From Larus michahellis (Eukaryota; Chordata; Aves; Charadriiformes; Laridae): a stretch of DNA of 64,000 nt. A program made the translations under genes and the position numbers. The notes beneath the pieces were generated by a model that had not been told where the DNA came from, searched no databases, and saw nothing but the letters and a program-made list of their open reading frames with translations. The stretch spans positions 69,124,661 to 69,188,660 of the forward strand of contig NC_133897.1 of assembly GCF_964199755.1 (NCBI RefSeq). The letters run 5' to 3'. Positions 12,101 through 24,800 of the stretch are shown one piece after another (the first letter of the stretch is position 1; each line of letters starts with the position of its first letter).

Positions 12101-14979
12101 CGACTTTTGCCCCTAAGTCTAAAACACTTCAAGCCTCACCATTCGGAGAAAAATCACATTTTCCCCATACTGGGAGACTGTGTTGAGGCATTCAATAAAA
12201 GGTTTTCATAGAAGAGTCTAGGGGAAACTACATTTCTTAAGAGTCACTGCATTGCTTTCAAATCTTTTTAGGGACATTTCTTCTCCTTTCTCTTACTATC
12301 TAAAAAAAACTTGTCAGCTTTCAAATATGAAAAAGTTTGAGTTCCCTCCTCCTTATAAAACTGTTTGACTCCACAAAATGAAAAAGCATTGCTAGAAGCT
12401 CACGCTGCAAATCCAGTGCATTATCTGGTAGGATAGATCCTGTCAAGATGATGAAAAACACTAAGATTACATCATTTATTTTTAAGCAAGATTTTTTTTT
12501 TTTTTTAAAAAAGGTAATCTTACTGAAATTAGTCATTAAGAAAACTGCTCCCAACTCCCCTTTTCTCCTGTAGCTGGGTAAGACTTGCCCACGCTGTGAG
12601 TACGCCGGCTCCACGCTGGTGGCTGATCCAGCTGCTTCCAGGTGAAACTTTTGAGAGGGCGACTCCGGCTGTCAGGGGCGTGGGGCCAGAATTGGCTCCG
12701 GCAGTGTGGCAGGTACGGCTGGCGGCTGCCTGCCCCCCTTCCCTTCGCAGGCTCCTTCACCCTGCAGACTTCAACCCTGCCGTAGACGTACCTGTTGCGG
12801 AGCTGTGCTGGGTGACTCGCTGTGCCCCTTACTTTACTCCTGGCCTTGGCTCGCTTTTCCAGCACAGGGGAATCGCGTGAGCGAGGCTCAGCCCCCCACC
12901 TTTTCCTCACAGCTGCAGCCCCGGGGAAACTGCAGCTGCTTGGGAGGAGATAAGCTGGTGGGAGTCCTTGGGACTCCCGCTTGAGAGTCTGGGAACAGCC
13001 CATAAGTACCCCAGCCTTCAGCTGAAGCAGTTTTAGGGAAGAACGAGTTGGATGTCACAGAAGCAAGGAGCTGGGAATTAGGAGACCACAAAGTCAATGC
13101 TTGAGGTAGGAGGGAATGGCTGTTTTATTTGTGAGTGCTTAGAGGATGGGTACCATCCCTTTGTCTTTGTGCTCACATGGGTGGGTGGGTTCTCCTGCTC
13201 GAGGGAAGAAAATACCTTCAGACCTCGGTGATATGTAGATTTTTTTCTGCTTGGGAAGGACTTCTGATTTGACTAGGGATTTGACTCCTCTGCCTCAGTG
13301 ATGAAGTGGTGGTGTCAGAGATGAGCACTCATGCTGCTGCCACGTTTTGGATACCCACCTTGGTATCTCATGCAGAAGTTGTCCTTGTTTCCCCTACTGC
13401 CACAGGTCATGGTTTCATTACTGCGTACCATCTCTGCATCCTTCTGCTTCTCTGATGCATTTGCTTCTTCCAGCTTGGTTGTGAGAAATGGTATTTCTAA
13501 AAATAGTACCCGTGTTCCACGTTATTTCTCAGTTAGAGACAGTTGGTGCAAAGCTGGCACCCTCAGAGAAGCCTGAGCTTTACACGTTCCCTTGCCATTC
13601 TCTCATTGCTCCCACTGCCCCAGAGTTAGCACCGAACGGGAACTAACTTGGAAAGCCAAGAACTAGGATTTGCATCCACTGCTTACAAGTAGTCTCTCTC
13701 TGCAGAGAAAGGGAAGTGGATGAAGGCTATTTCTCCTTTTCATGCAACACAAGGCCTAGTTCAAGATGACCAAAGGGTTCATCATTCAGAGCATCCTGAC
13801 CGTGTGGTTATAAATGGCTTATCCCAGGAGAAGGAAGGCAGGGTGGCTAAACCTCTTGGGTGCTTCTGGCTGGGGACCTCATCCTCAAGCACACCTGACG
13901 CTTGCAGATGGGCCCGTGTGTGCAAAGGGAGGTGGCTGTCTGCTGCGGCAGCATCGCGTCCGCTCATGGGGATTAGAGCCTTTCCCCGTCAGTGCCTTCT
14001 CAACTATGAGTTTCTGTGGGCAAACTGAAGCAGAGGTTTTTTTTACTTAAAAGGTGTGGGGTTTCTGGTGTCTGCAGAAAGAGCAGTTTGGTTCAGAGGG
14101 CAATGATGGGGCACGCCGCAGAGGGCAGTCTCTGCTGCTGGAGGGGATGGTAGTAGGGCAGAGGACCCAGAGAATGCCCTGTGTCAGGGCAAAGATTTGA
14201 TGGCAGCTCATGTAGACATACGGTTAAACACAACGTTTAAGCCAAGTCACTCAACCTATCGCTTTCCACTGTTACACGGTCGCCTGGAGGTCAGCACAAG
14301 CGAGTTGCAGTCCATTCTTCTGTGCTTTTGAGCTACACAGGGGCTGGTTACGTGTGCTGCAATCGTCTGTCTTTAACAGGTGTTCACTCCAAGGGACCAA
14401 GCTCGTATCACAGCCCATGTCGTAAGTACTCCAAGAGATGGTGGCGTCTTACCCCCAGGGAAATCTGAGACCTTGGCTGTCAGGGCATGTGGAAGTTCAG
14501 GTGGCTTTTACGGTGGTTTTGGAAAAATGCTGGAGCTGCCCCTGCCCTCAGAGCTCAGCTACTGGGTGGAGCTGAAAGTGGCTGGCACTGGCTCCAGTGG
14601 CTGTACAGGGTCTCAGCGACTGCCTCTGCTCCGCTTTGCATTGGTGGTGTGCCTTGCCCCGGCCCAGCTCAGTCACCTCGGAGTCACCTCTGCAAGGGGA
14701 GATGCGGATGAGCCCACTGGGTTGTGGCCTTACAAAGCAGAGGGCCAGAGAGCCAGCCCGCCTCTGTGTGATGGATACTGGGGAATTCTCTGACAGCCTG
14801 TGCTTCGCGGAGAGAGCAGCAAAGTGTTTCGCATTCTTTGAAGTGTTTTTTTTCTTGGCAGAAACTTGCTCCAGTTTCAGGAGAAATCCCTTTGCAAGGG
14901 CTCAGGTGAGAGCTGGACCCAGTCTGAGGAAGAGCTATCAGAAGAGATTTCTTTATTATATGGGATATGTATTTATTAT

Positions 14980-15006
14980 ATTTTTCCCTTTATTAAAGGG
15001 AAAAAT
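14980..15006. repeat. 27-bp near-perfect palindrome
   Basis: Thirteen-base arms (ATTTTTCCCTTTA and its exact reverse complement) flank a single T at 14993. It lies in intergenic DNA between DCDC2 and NRSN1. It could form a cruciform or hairpin; no gene association is evident. Confidence 0.85.
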
Positions 15007-16547
15007 GTGTTCTCATGCTGGGGACAATGCACTTGTCCAGGAATAAGGTCCTCATGCTTGTCTAGCCATCTGTAATGAACAGAATACGGATGTTAAAAGT
15101 TGTTTTTTTCAAAAAAATTTCTACTTCCATGAAGATTTTACCCACCGTATTTATGTTGTTCTGGTCACAGATGTTAGGCCTGCAGCAAGTTTTGCCTGTG
15201 CTTTCAATATTCGCTGACTATCTCTTCTGACCTTCATTGACACATGGCCAATATTGATGCTTGAAACACTGCATTTTGTCAGATCTCCTCCAGGGATTCC
15301 TTCCCGCTCGCCTTTCTGCGCCCTTCACCTCCTTCCTGCCTGTGCTGCAGACCTGCCTCCCCCGTGCCTGGGGCAGGGGTCCCTCTTGCCTCACCCCTGC
15401 TGCTGAGCCGAAAATAGTCATGGAGGCTGAAGAAGGAAATACCAGGGTGCAAGGTTCCTGAAGGAGGCAGGGTAAGAAAGGGCAGCAGATGCTGAAGTCA
15501 TTAGGCGAGTAGACGCAGGGAAATAATGACGTTCCAGAAAGGTCGCTTGCTGGCCCGACAAGCATCCTCCCAGTCTCAGACTGGGGGTGCCTTTAGCTGG
15601 GCAACGGCCTGGAGCTGTGAGTCCTGAGGCTGAAATTGCTGGAGCAGTGTATCTAGTACGTTGCTAAATTGAGTAGCTTATTAGCAGTGTTTAAAAATGA
15701 TCTCCTGTCTTTATTTGCAAAAACCCATGAATGGGAAAGGGGGCCTGCAAAAAGCAGCTGCAAATGATTAGACAAAACAATAAAACCAGTTAATTGCATG
15801 CTGTTTGCGGAGCCATTGGAAGTACTGGCCTGACTTACTGTTAATATTGCAGAGATTATTTTCATTAACAGTCCCTCTGTAAATTATCTGACAGCAAAAC
15901 TGAGCTTTGCCCTGCTTAATGTATATCAAGTGAACTAATGCAGGAAACGCGCGCTGTCTGGTCTGCCGCGGGTCCAGATAAGAGCTAAAGAAAATCAGGG
16001 CACGGATGGATTGTTTGCCCAGAGGTCAGAAGGAGCACACGTGGTCTCTAAATATCAGAAATAGGAGGAGGATACGTGGGTCTCCCCATTTGCAGTGATG
16101 TTCCTCGGGGGCAAACTGTGCCACGGGGATGACCTGGCAAAACCCAAACATCGCTTCTGTAAGTGGCGTGGGGGCATTAGCCCCAAATGGCCGGCGCGGG
16201 ATAATGCTCCACAGCGATGCTGCTTCTCTCGGCAGTGGAAGTGGTGGGATGAGGAAGGAGCGAGGCTGTGTGCGCCTCCAAAGCCCGCTCAGGGGGCATC
16301 GTGTTGTCTCGCTGCCCCCGAGGTGCAGTGAGCTGAGAGGCAGCCTGCTGTGTGATGGCAGCACGACCGGTCAGCGAATAAGCCAAAGCGCTAATTCCTT
16401 TATTTTACCAAAATTGTTGCTCTGCTATTAGCCCTTTGATAGAAAGCTGCTGGCAAAGTGCATCCGACTAAGGTTCTTGCGGTCTTTTGCTGTCTCACGT
16501 GGATTTCGCGTCCTTGGGGGCTGAAGAGCCTCCCCGGCATGCAGGTT

Positions 16548-16567
16548 CTGCTGCTGCTGCTGCTGCT
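16548..16567 (+). repeat. Short CTG/CAG trinucleotide repeat
   Basis: About six CTG units in a row, intergenic. It would read as polyleucine in one frame, but there is no supported gene there. Confidence 0.75.
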
Positions 16568-19059
16568 CTCCCCCTGCCAAACCTGCCTCTTTGCTGGCCA
16601 CCGCTCAGGACGCTGCAGCCTCCATGCTCCGCTGCCACTGCCTTGGTGAAGGGCTGTTTTCTTGCACTTGCGCGTGATTAAAGATCTCATAGTTGGAAAC
16701 GGCAGGCAGAGGCTGTAGCAGAAATGGGGAATTAAATCTGCTTACAGTCAGCTCGGGAGGAGGGGAGGTTTCTGCGTCTCTGCCTTTGTCTGTGATTCAC
16801 TGTGCGCTGGGAACAAATGGAAGATAAAAGGGTCAAGACAGCCTGGAGAGAGGGAGAGGATGGAACAGATGCTAAAGAGAAGCCTATTCCGCGCAGTGTG
16901 GTACGGGAAGCAGACCTTCAGGAGAGCATGTATTAACAAAACCGAAGCCAGTGATTGCTGCTCCACAATTGCGGAGAAAATGGTGTGGGACTACAGTTGC
17001 ATTGTAATTTTAAGCCAAATGAGGCTAGAAGAGGGGCAAGAAATAAGGTGAACGTGAAGAAACTGAAAGAAGCCTCCTGAGTGGAGAGGTCAGAGGGTTG
17101 GAAAAAGAAGAGCTTGGCTGCTCAAGCCATATTGTATTTGTGCTAGGGAGTCCATTAACGTGCCCTCTGGCACGGTGATGGCAGCCAGCGGCAGGAGAGG
17201 AAGTCCCAGGCAGCCCTGTAGAGGAGTGCGTGCTGTGGTTTGGTGGGGATGGGAAAAGGGAAAAGATGTATGGTAGGGGACCGGTATGTGCAGGGACAGA
17301 TTGCCCTCAGCCTCCCTGGAAGGTTCCCAGAGAGCTTGGCTGCCCCTCACTGCTCCCCCGCTGGAGGCCATATCACAGCGTTTTCCACGAGAACAGCAAA
17401 AAGCACATCTCCACTGCTCCTTGGCTGATGCTTCTGTTCCTGCACCAGAGGGTGAAGGTGTTAAAACATTACAAGGAAATGGATCTTGAAAATGTTTCTC
17501 ACATGCCCTAAGCTTTCCAGTGTGTGGTTTCTTTATAGTAGCAGAGTAATTTTCTGCTCAGTATTTCTACAAAAAGCCCCGTGTGGCACTGATTCTCTGC
17601 TCTGAAGGATTGCAGCCTCCGGAGGTCTCAATTCTGGAAAAGCTCTAAGCAGCCGAAACAAGGATTTTAATGAGGTGAAATGTGCGTGGCAGCGTTAGCC
17701 ATGACGGCGTTACCAGCTTCGCTGCTGCTGATAAATCCCAATTGCATTTCCTACCCCAGCAAGCTTTTTTCACCTTTTTCTTTCCCTAACACCTGGGTAA
17801 TGCCACGCATGACTCATCCTCTCTTGTACTGGCAAAGGATGTTCAGTTCCGCAGGAGTGATGCGCAGTGTGACCGGCCGACTAGTGCTTGTATCAGCTCT
17901 ATTCATTACCTGTGGGGTCAGCTGCCCGCGGGACAAAAACTTAGCATCACTTGCAGGGGCGCAGCTGCACGTGGGGTGTTTTAAGGAGAGCTGTATGCCC
18001 GTATAGGTACATCGGGTAAACAAGCACAACCTGTGCTTTCTTTTCCAGCTGGATTTTCAAACTCCCTGAGCAATGTTAACAAAAGGCAGGGGGAGAGAAG
18101 GGACTCGGTAATAGCTACAGGAGCCCTCACTCTCATCTCCTTCGGTGAACTTCGTAAAATGTAAAATGTCACATTTCCTCCATGCACAATTTTTAATTAA
18201 AACCTCTCCATTGAAAAGGTCAGGACAGCTTGACTCTCTGCTGCCCGTGCAAGGACAGCCAAGCTAATAGCAGTAAACAAAATTCCTCCTGACCTGAAAA
18301 AGCAAGCACTGAGGACTCCCTCCACCTGGAATACCTAAGGAATGGCAGCAGTGACGGCCCATCCCGCTGTCCCAGTCCTGCCACTTGCCTTGTGAGGACT
18401 CGCTACCCATCACCCCTGTTCTTGCTCCTTTCTTTATAAATAATACACAGCTCCTCACCTTACCAGTCTTCTCATCTTTTCCTCTTCAGCACTGCTTCAT
18501 CTGCTTCTCCCCCCCAAGACTGCAATCTTATCTTTAAGCATCGGGTGCAATGTGCTTTTGCACTTCTAATGTACGGGTGCCAGTGAATTGTCAGGTGCAA
18601 CGAAACCTACTTTATTTCATTCTGCGGAATTGCACGCACGTCACAAGCTCTTGATAGTCCATCTTTTTAGCGCTACCATTTGGACACTGCTATTGCCTTG
18701 CTAAGACAGGCGCTTTCTTTGCTGAAGAAAATTTTACCTTGGAAAAGATCGCAGATTCAGCTGGAACTTCCAAACACAATATGCTCTGGTTTATTTAAGT
18801 TACGGAAGTATGAACCCAGTCACAGACCACAAAATGTTTTATCAGCAAGGGAAAGAACACAGGTGTTACCATGTACCTATTTTTGTGTGCTGGAATCTTT
18901 TTCACTCAGCACCAAAGCAACTTCCTCACCTCTGAGAGCTGAAAACACAGACTGCATTAAGAGACTATGAGTTTCAACTGCCGATTTCTCCTTTCAAACT
19001 GAAATATTAAAATTTATAGAAAAAACTGTTTGACTAGAAAGAGACTTTTCACAAAATCC

Positions 19060-20222
19060 ATGGTTGGCTCACGCCTAGAATTTTATTCGATCCATTCAAA
19101 AAATAGACAGAACTATAAGGTGGCACATATTGTCAGAGAGTACAAACGTCACATCTTTCTTTATATAGTTTAATTTAAATCCATAGATTAAGACTGTGAA
19201 ATAATTGCCCTGGGTGGGAAAATAATTAAGGGTCTTCCATGAAAGGACAAGTCTTCAGGTAAGCATTTACACATATGTATCTGGTTAAGCATAATTTTTT
19301 CTATCCTCTATAAAAATATAAACAGCATTTCAAAATGTCTTTAGGTAAGTATGTTAAGGTCATTTAACATGGCATTAATGGACTGACAGAATATGGGGCC
19401 TGGGCATTTCAAACCACATTTAGTAATCCATACCCAGCCAAAACTAAAACATTTTGTATGAGCTTCCAACATAATACAATATAGTGACACAAACAATATC
19501 AACCAAAGATACAGAAGTATGATGTTCCTCCTCCACCATGAATTCCTTATCTGTATTTTGTATTTTTTGTTAATATGGCAATGACTAAGACAAACATGGC
19601 GGTTTTGCACAGGTTAATTGTAACTCAGGATCAATTATAACTTGCCTTTCCCATAAAGTAACATCGCTGGGAAGGGACACGTGCCAGGATCAAATTAAGG
19701 GCACTCACTGTCGTGTATGTTTCACCCGTGCAGTATTACTTTGATAAAGACTGTAGCATGTGACAGGAGGGCAAGTGCAAGCTACAAGGGCAGAATCTTG
19801 GCTTCCCAGACAGCAGAACCAGGAGGTAAGACTAAATGGTATTTTAAAGGCAAGAAGAACATGAAACAAAAAGCAAACTCATCTAAACTTTAAGTAGTGG
19901 GATGTAGGATGTTCCTGGTACAGCTGTCATAAACGCACCCTATGTTTTCCAGGGATGCAATCTGATAAGCTGAACACCTAATCGTTGTTGCAAGGACTTA
20001 CTGGTTCAACACAGATTAAAACGTTTGAATACACTGAACATATTGGTCCCAGGTCTGATCACATAATTTCCCTTTTCCCAATCCTAAATTTGTATTGGAG
20101 CAGCCTCCCCATCAGCTGTGTGTTTGTATAGCAGAGCACTGGATGTTGTAATTGACTAGCACGTATGCCAACAACAGCTGGTATTTTCCATTACAAGCGA
20201 GAAACAAAACCTAAGGGAAGGG
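19060..20222 (-). other. NRSN1: Probable 3' UTR of NRSN1
   Basis: This AT-rich stretch lies downstream of the NRSN1 stop on the minus strand. The first canonical minus-strand AATAAA lies at 19082-19087 (TTTATT on the plus strand), which would give a 3' UTR of about 1.1 kb. A second at 18611-18616 would allow a longer one. The boundary is inferred. Confidence 0.45.
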
Positions 20223-20621
20223 TCAGGTTTCTGATAAAGGCTGGACATTTTGAACTTTGGACAAAGTGACAGGTATCTTTGATTCTCCCGGTGCTGGCGC
20301 TTTTGTGACTGGGTTTGCATGGGCTTTTATATCAGCTATTCTCTCTTTAAATCTCTGCTGAAGATACTTTTCTTCTTTGGAGTAACTTTTAGCAAAAGCA
20401 GACATCAACAGACACGCTGCCACGGTGGACCCTCCAACACAAAACAAGATTGCCCCTGCCAGCTTGCATATATCAAGGGACCCATTAAACTGAACGGCGC
20501 GGGTATCTACCACAACAAAATCATCTTTCCCAAGAGCTTCAATTTTCGGTGGCACAAGAAAACCCACTACAAGAACCGTTAAACCTATCAGCATAAAAGC
20601 CGTCCCAGAGATGAGTCCGAC
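20223..20621 (-). CDS. NRSN1: Neurensin-1, second (terminal) coding exon
   Basis: On the minus strand this 399-bp exon follows a strong acceptor (T-rich tract, GTTTTCCAG) and encodes residues 64-195 plus TGA. It holds both membrane segments: about residues 64-86 (starting exactly at the exon junction, Gly/Leu/Val-rich, ending in Val-Pro-Pro-Lys) and about 116-139 (Gly-Gly-Ser and Cys-containing). Between them is a short loop with a possible N-glycosylation site (Asn109-Gly-Ser). The tail from about residue 141 is Lys/Glu-rich and helical-looking, then Pro/Ala-rich, and ends in the Val-Gln-Asn-Val-Gln-Pro-Leu motif characteristic of the family. Neurensin-1 (vesicular membrane protein p24) is a small neuronal vesicle protein linked to neurite extension. 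Joined with the upstream exon it is 195 residues, which I recall as the human length. No disruption is seen. Confidence 0.96.
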   Translation of the reverse strand, partial: VGLISGTAFMLIGLTVLVVGFLVPPKIEALGKDDFVVVDTRAVQFNGSLDICKLAGAILFCVGGSTVAACLLMSAFAKSYSKEEKYLQQRFKERIADIKAHANPVTKAPAPGESKIPVTLSKVQNVQPLSET

Positions 20622-21648
20622 CTGGAAAACAAACAAACAAACAAAAGCCACAGTTAATACGCCTTTCCAGTTTTTAGTTGGTAAGTGGTCCTAGGAGGCA
20701 TTTAGCTTTCACAGTGTCTTGCAGGTGGTTCTCTCTTCTAGGAGAAGGCTGATATTTTTCTTTAAGGTCATACATGGCCCTACTAGAACCAGAATATATG
20801 GAGAAACTGTCTTTTTACAAATCATATTTATATAATTCGGTATTGACATTTCTGGAAACAATGAAATATGCATGTCTACATCTAAAGAGCATTCATGTCC
20901 AAAGGCCTCATATCACAGAGAGGATCGCCATTTAACCCCAGTGCTTTGTGACTATTTCTTTAGCTTTAGGTGGTAGTTAGCACCAACAGTTCAGGCCCTG
21001 ATGATAGCCTGTCACATACACCACTCGCTTTTACTCCACGAAATGTCATTCCTTTGCAGGGATTAGAAGGAAGCTGCTATTGCCATGAACAGACCTCAGA
21101 ATATTTCTAGCGCATTTCAAGTGTAAATGCAAAGTTTGGTTCACACAGAATGGCCCTACCATCAAAGCAGAGGGGTTGGATTAGATGGCCTCACAGGCCC
21201 CTTCCAGCCTCTGGTTTTCTGCAATTCCGTCAAGCTCCCTGACCTTAATGGCGATCTTGTGGTTTTCTTGATCCCTAGATCACACAGTGCCAGAGTTCAT
21301 GCTGTTAACCTACCAGTCCTATTCCCAATAACCTGGCAGGACTATTGTGGGTGCAGAGCAGAGGTAAACTACACTTTGAAGCTATGAGTGGGGCTTCCCA
21401 GACAAGACTTTGATCTTTCAGTGACATGGCTTCTTGTGACAGAGAAACTAGAGGATCCAAAGACCCCAGAACTCCCTTGGAAGCTGATGTATCTTTGGTA
21501 AGAGCACCCTGCTTTCAGACAGATTCAGTCACCTCAGGGAAAAGTGAGCAACAGAAGGCCTTTCTGCATGAATGCCTAAAACCATTAGTTACGTGGGAAA
21601 GTCCTGAAATGGGAGTTTCTCTCTCCGGTAAACAGCAACGGGCAGTAC
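20622..21648 (-). other. NRSN1: NRSN1 coding intron (GT-AG, phase 0)
   Basis: A 1027-bp intron with donor AAG|GTACTG and acceptor TTTTCCAG on the minus strand. It contains a degraded plus-strand CR1 3' end (about 21170-21225). A short purine/C repeat of the AAAC type lies beside the acceptor at 20627-20644. Confidence 0.92.
21170..21225 (+). mobile_element. Degraded CR1 LINE 3'-end remnant
   Basis: The stretch follows the CR1 3' consensus order: GGGTTGGATTAGATGG, then a CCCCTTCCAGCC segment, then a decayed tail without the ATTCTATGA repeat. It is short and diverged, so it is an old insertion inside the NRSN1 intron. Confidence 0.6.
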
Positions 21649-21837
21649 CTTCCAGAACGTAGAGCTCCACCTGCTAGGCGATCTCTGGATCTGAAAATCA
21701 TCCTCATACTCCCAAATTGAAGCTGTGCAGTCCTCATAAAACTGATGCAGGTAGGAACGAACTCCATAGCGTTGGTAACCTCCCTCAGTACTGCCCTGCG
21801 CATGCTTGGACCCGCAGATGTCAGCATAGGAGCTCAT
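21649..21837 (-). CDS. NRSN1: Neurensin-1, first coding exon
   Basis: This encodes residues 1-63 in exactly 189 bp, ending in Phe-Trp-Lys at a GTACTG donor. The start is the ATG whose reverse complement is at 21835-21837. An in-frame upstream codon would add only a few residues and is cut off by the acceptor (CATTGCAG) whose exon begins at 21846, so the 195-residue reading is preferred. The segment is cytosolic and rich in Tyr, Ser, Arg and acidic residues, including Gly-Tyr-Gln-Arg-Tyr-Gly-Val-Arg-Ser-Tyr and a Trp-Glu-Tyr-Glu-Asp-Asp stretch that I recognise as the strongly conserved neurensin N-terminal region. It joins the exon at 20621 in phase 0 immediately before the first membrane segment. 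Bases 21838-21846 are 5' UTR on the same exon. Confidence 0.96.
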
Positions 21838-21846
21838 CCTTCCTAC

Positions 21847-24800
21847 CTGCAATGAGAAGTTTCATGCAAAGCAGATCGTTACCGATGTGGCAGGAAAGTA
21901 AAGCTGGCTACAAACTCTCCACAGTTTGCTGGGATGCAAAGACAGACCTTTCCTTTGCTTTTTTCCAAACTAAGAAATAAGCCTGGGAGAGCTGCATGTG
22001 GTGACTCAGCTCAAGCAAACCCAAGGCACTCAGCATCTTGGTGCAGCACACCCTAAAGGTGCTGCACGGAACGTTCCCTCCCTCCACAGGGTGCCTGCTC
22101 CCCATCTTTTGCACTAGCGTGTTACTGTGTTTCCATGGAGATTGAAAAAAGCAGACTATATCAGGTAACAACAGCCAGCATCCCTCAAGGGCTCCCATGT
22201 TGCTTCTCATCCAGACTACTTCTATCAGTTAAGTAGAGTTTGCAACACTAGGAACTTTCCGAACTGCTGGGTAAGTGGTTTTGGTTTTTTGGCTTTTTTT
22301 TTTTTTTCCCTTTTTTTTTTTTTTTTAACATTTTTGCCCAAGCTTTTGAAGTGTAGGACTAAGCATTGATATAACATTCATAGCCATGAGAAACAGAGGC
22401 AAAATAAGTCCTAGACAGATTGAAACTGTATATATGCTGTACTTATATATGGATAATTAAAAAGATGGAGTGCCATAATGGCACCAACCTGCTCACTGAA
22501 GACAGCGAGATGGAAAGATTAAGCCACTGCTCCCTTGGAGAAGTCAATGCCAAAGCTCTTGCTGACTAACAAAATCAGAATTTTGCCTGCTATGAAAACT
22601 ACCAGCAATACTCCCTACTCTTTCCACTTCATGGAAGTTCTCCTAACATACAGAATTTGTATTTAACTATGCAGGTCCCAGGCCTGAACTTGCTTGCACA
22701 GGTGCAATGCTACTGAATTCATTGAAGTAATACAGCCCCTAAAAGACTTGAGTAACAGGCCAACGTTACTTAAGTTGACTGACTTCTCTTTAAAAAAGTT
22801 CAAAAAGTCTTAGTCCAAAGGGAACTGTTAATCAGTACTTGCATCTGAATGTCACAGCTCAATTTATATCAGCTTCAAGCAGTTCATCTAATTGCCACAG
22901 CAATTTTACTTAGAGGGAAGGTTTGACGTGCTCATGGCAACTAGGACCTCCCAATTTTGCAGCCCTACAGCCCTCTGCCCTTCAGGAATGGGTGATCTTG
23001 GTGGGTATGAAATACCCATGTATGCAAGAAAAACAAACACTGCTGCATTCAAATTAAGCAGAAGCCATAAAGTATCAATGGGGAATGCCAACAGCCTGAA
23101 TGAAGCTCTTGGCTGGCTCTGAAATCACCACTGGTATAACAGTGATCTTCCAGCCTTTTGGAATCTGGTTGTGTTCTTGGCTCAGGGATAAAGAGGGGTT
23201 TGCTTTTACCTCTTTATAAAAACTAATAATCTTGGGTTTTATTTATTTTGTATATCTAATATGTATTTAGTTTGGGATTTCATGATCTCAGCATCTTGTA
23301 ATTGCAAGTATCTCTCTTGCAACTTGTGATGAGGTAAACATATTTATCATCGCGCAATGAGTGGGAGTTATTTTCCCCAGGTGTAAGTGACTCCATAAAG
23401 CCAACAAAGGGAAGGACCAGACAACGTGGCTTGCCAAAGTTCACTTGCAATACTCCAGCTGTCACCAGGAGACAATTTTAGAGCTTCTTTGGTTTCTCCA
23501 GAATTCAGCAAGCAGATGAAGCACAGCTGAGTCTGAACCAGCAACTGTAGGTATTGCAATTAATTTAAGAAAACTCAATGTAATGTGACAGAAAGCTGTA
23601 TAAACACTATCTCGCATTCACTGTAGGTTTAATGAAGAGAGAGAAAGGAGAATGTGGTGTTTCTAACAGCTTGATGAAGAATTACCTGTAAGAACCACAC
23701 AGCCTGGAATCACTTATATTACACATGGATTCTTTTTCCTGAGCGATCTAAAACACTAATAGGTGATTTCGGTCAGGCATATGAGCAAAGTGATAAATAA
23801 GAGCTGGGGAATGGAACGGAAAACCAAAGAATGATCTTTTGCTTGAAAGAGCTGTGATAGCATCAAGTAGTATGACCTTTTAAAATGGAAGGAAAAAGAC
23901 TGCCAGCATCATTAATTCTCTTCAAGCACTGCATAACATTAGTCCTACTGAACATTTTCTTTATGCTCAGACTCTTCCACTTATGATAAGTAATCTCATA
24001 TCTTTTGCAAAATATCTTGTCCCTTAGAGAAAAGGGAAGGAGGCTTCCCAGCCCTATATGACTCATTGAAGCAGCCTGGTAATTTGGCCTAAGATGGTCT
24101 CTTTTCTCAGCTGCAATGTAAACATGATGTTGTTCTTGCTACTTACAGATGGGGCAGAGGAACTGACACAGAGTATGGTGGGAGAAAACAGTTCTCTATA
24201 AATAAGACAGAAACGTGTGTCACAGCATCAATTTACATTGGATGAATAAATACTGCAGTAGCTATGATTTCCTCAGTGTTGATGTGTATTTCCGTATCTC
24301 ACCTTCATGTCTGAGAAACTAAACACTGAAGTGTTGTGAAACTTTTGCTAAAAAGAGGGAGCCACTGTTAAACAAATCCGCATTACGCATGAGCTCAGAA
24401 CATGCATCCAGGCCGCAGGAAGTGGCTTAATCATTAAAAGTTTTTCAGTGCCTAAACCTGAGATGCCTAGGAACACGTGGGATGTATGATCACAGCTTCA
24501 GAGCACACCACTGCGTAGTAGCAATCCATCCCCTAGCAACTTTTGTTTCCATGGCAAAAGCTGTCCTGTTTACTTTGAGCTTTACTATTCTCCACTGATC
24601 TGGGGAGATGTGACTGAATTGGTGAACAGGCAGATTAGAAGATGAGCATGCTGCAAGAAAAAAATTACCCAATAAATTTTCCAGCTGCTTTGCTTTCTTA
24701 TTGAAGGGCTTCACACATTTAAAAAAAAAGCCCCAAAAGCATAAGGAATTGGGATCTGAAGGGCAGCACAAAGCAAATAAGGATGTGCCACTGCTCCATG

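Larger units (their letters stand above)
6202..18600. other. Intergenic DNA between convergent DCDC2 and NRSN1
   Basis: I see no coding exon here. The first part is AT-rich; about 12.5-18 kb is higher in GC but does not form a CpG island. Contents include short low-complexity tracts (C-rich at 7730-7748, A-rich at 9129-9162, T-rich at 12490-12506), a (CTG)n tract near 16548-16567 and a strong palindrome at 14980-15006. Open frames of up to about 150 codons occur on both strands but overlap one another and match no family I recognise. Confidence 0.6.

Noticed and set aside
14380..14793. 137-codon plus-strand frame in the intergenic region
   Set aside because: Overlaps other frames in the same GC-richer stretch and has no family signature.
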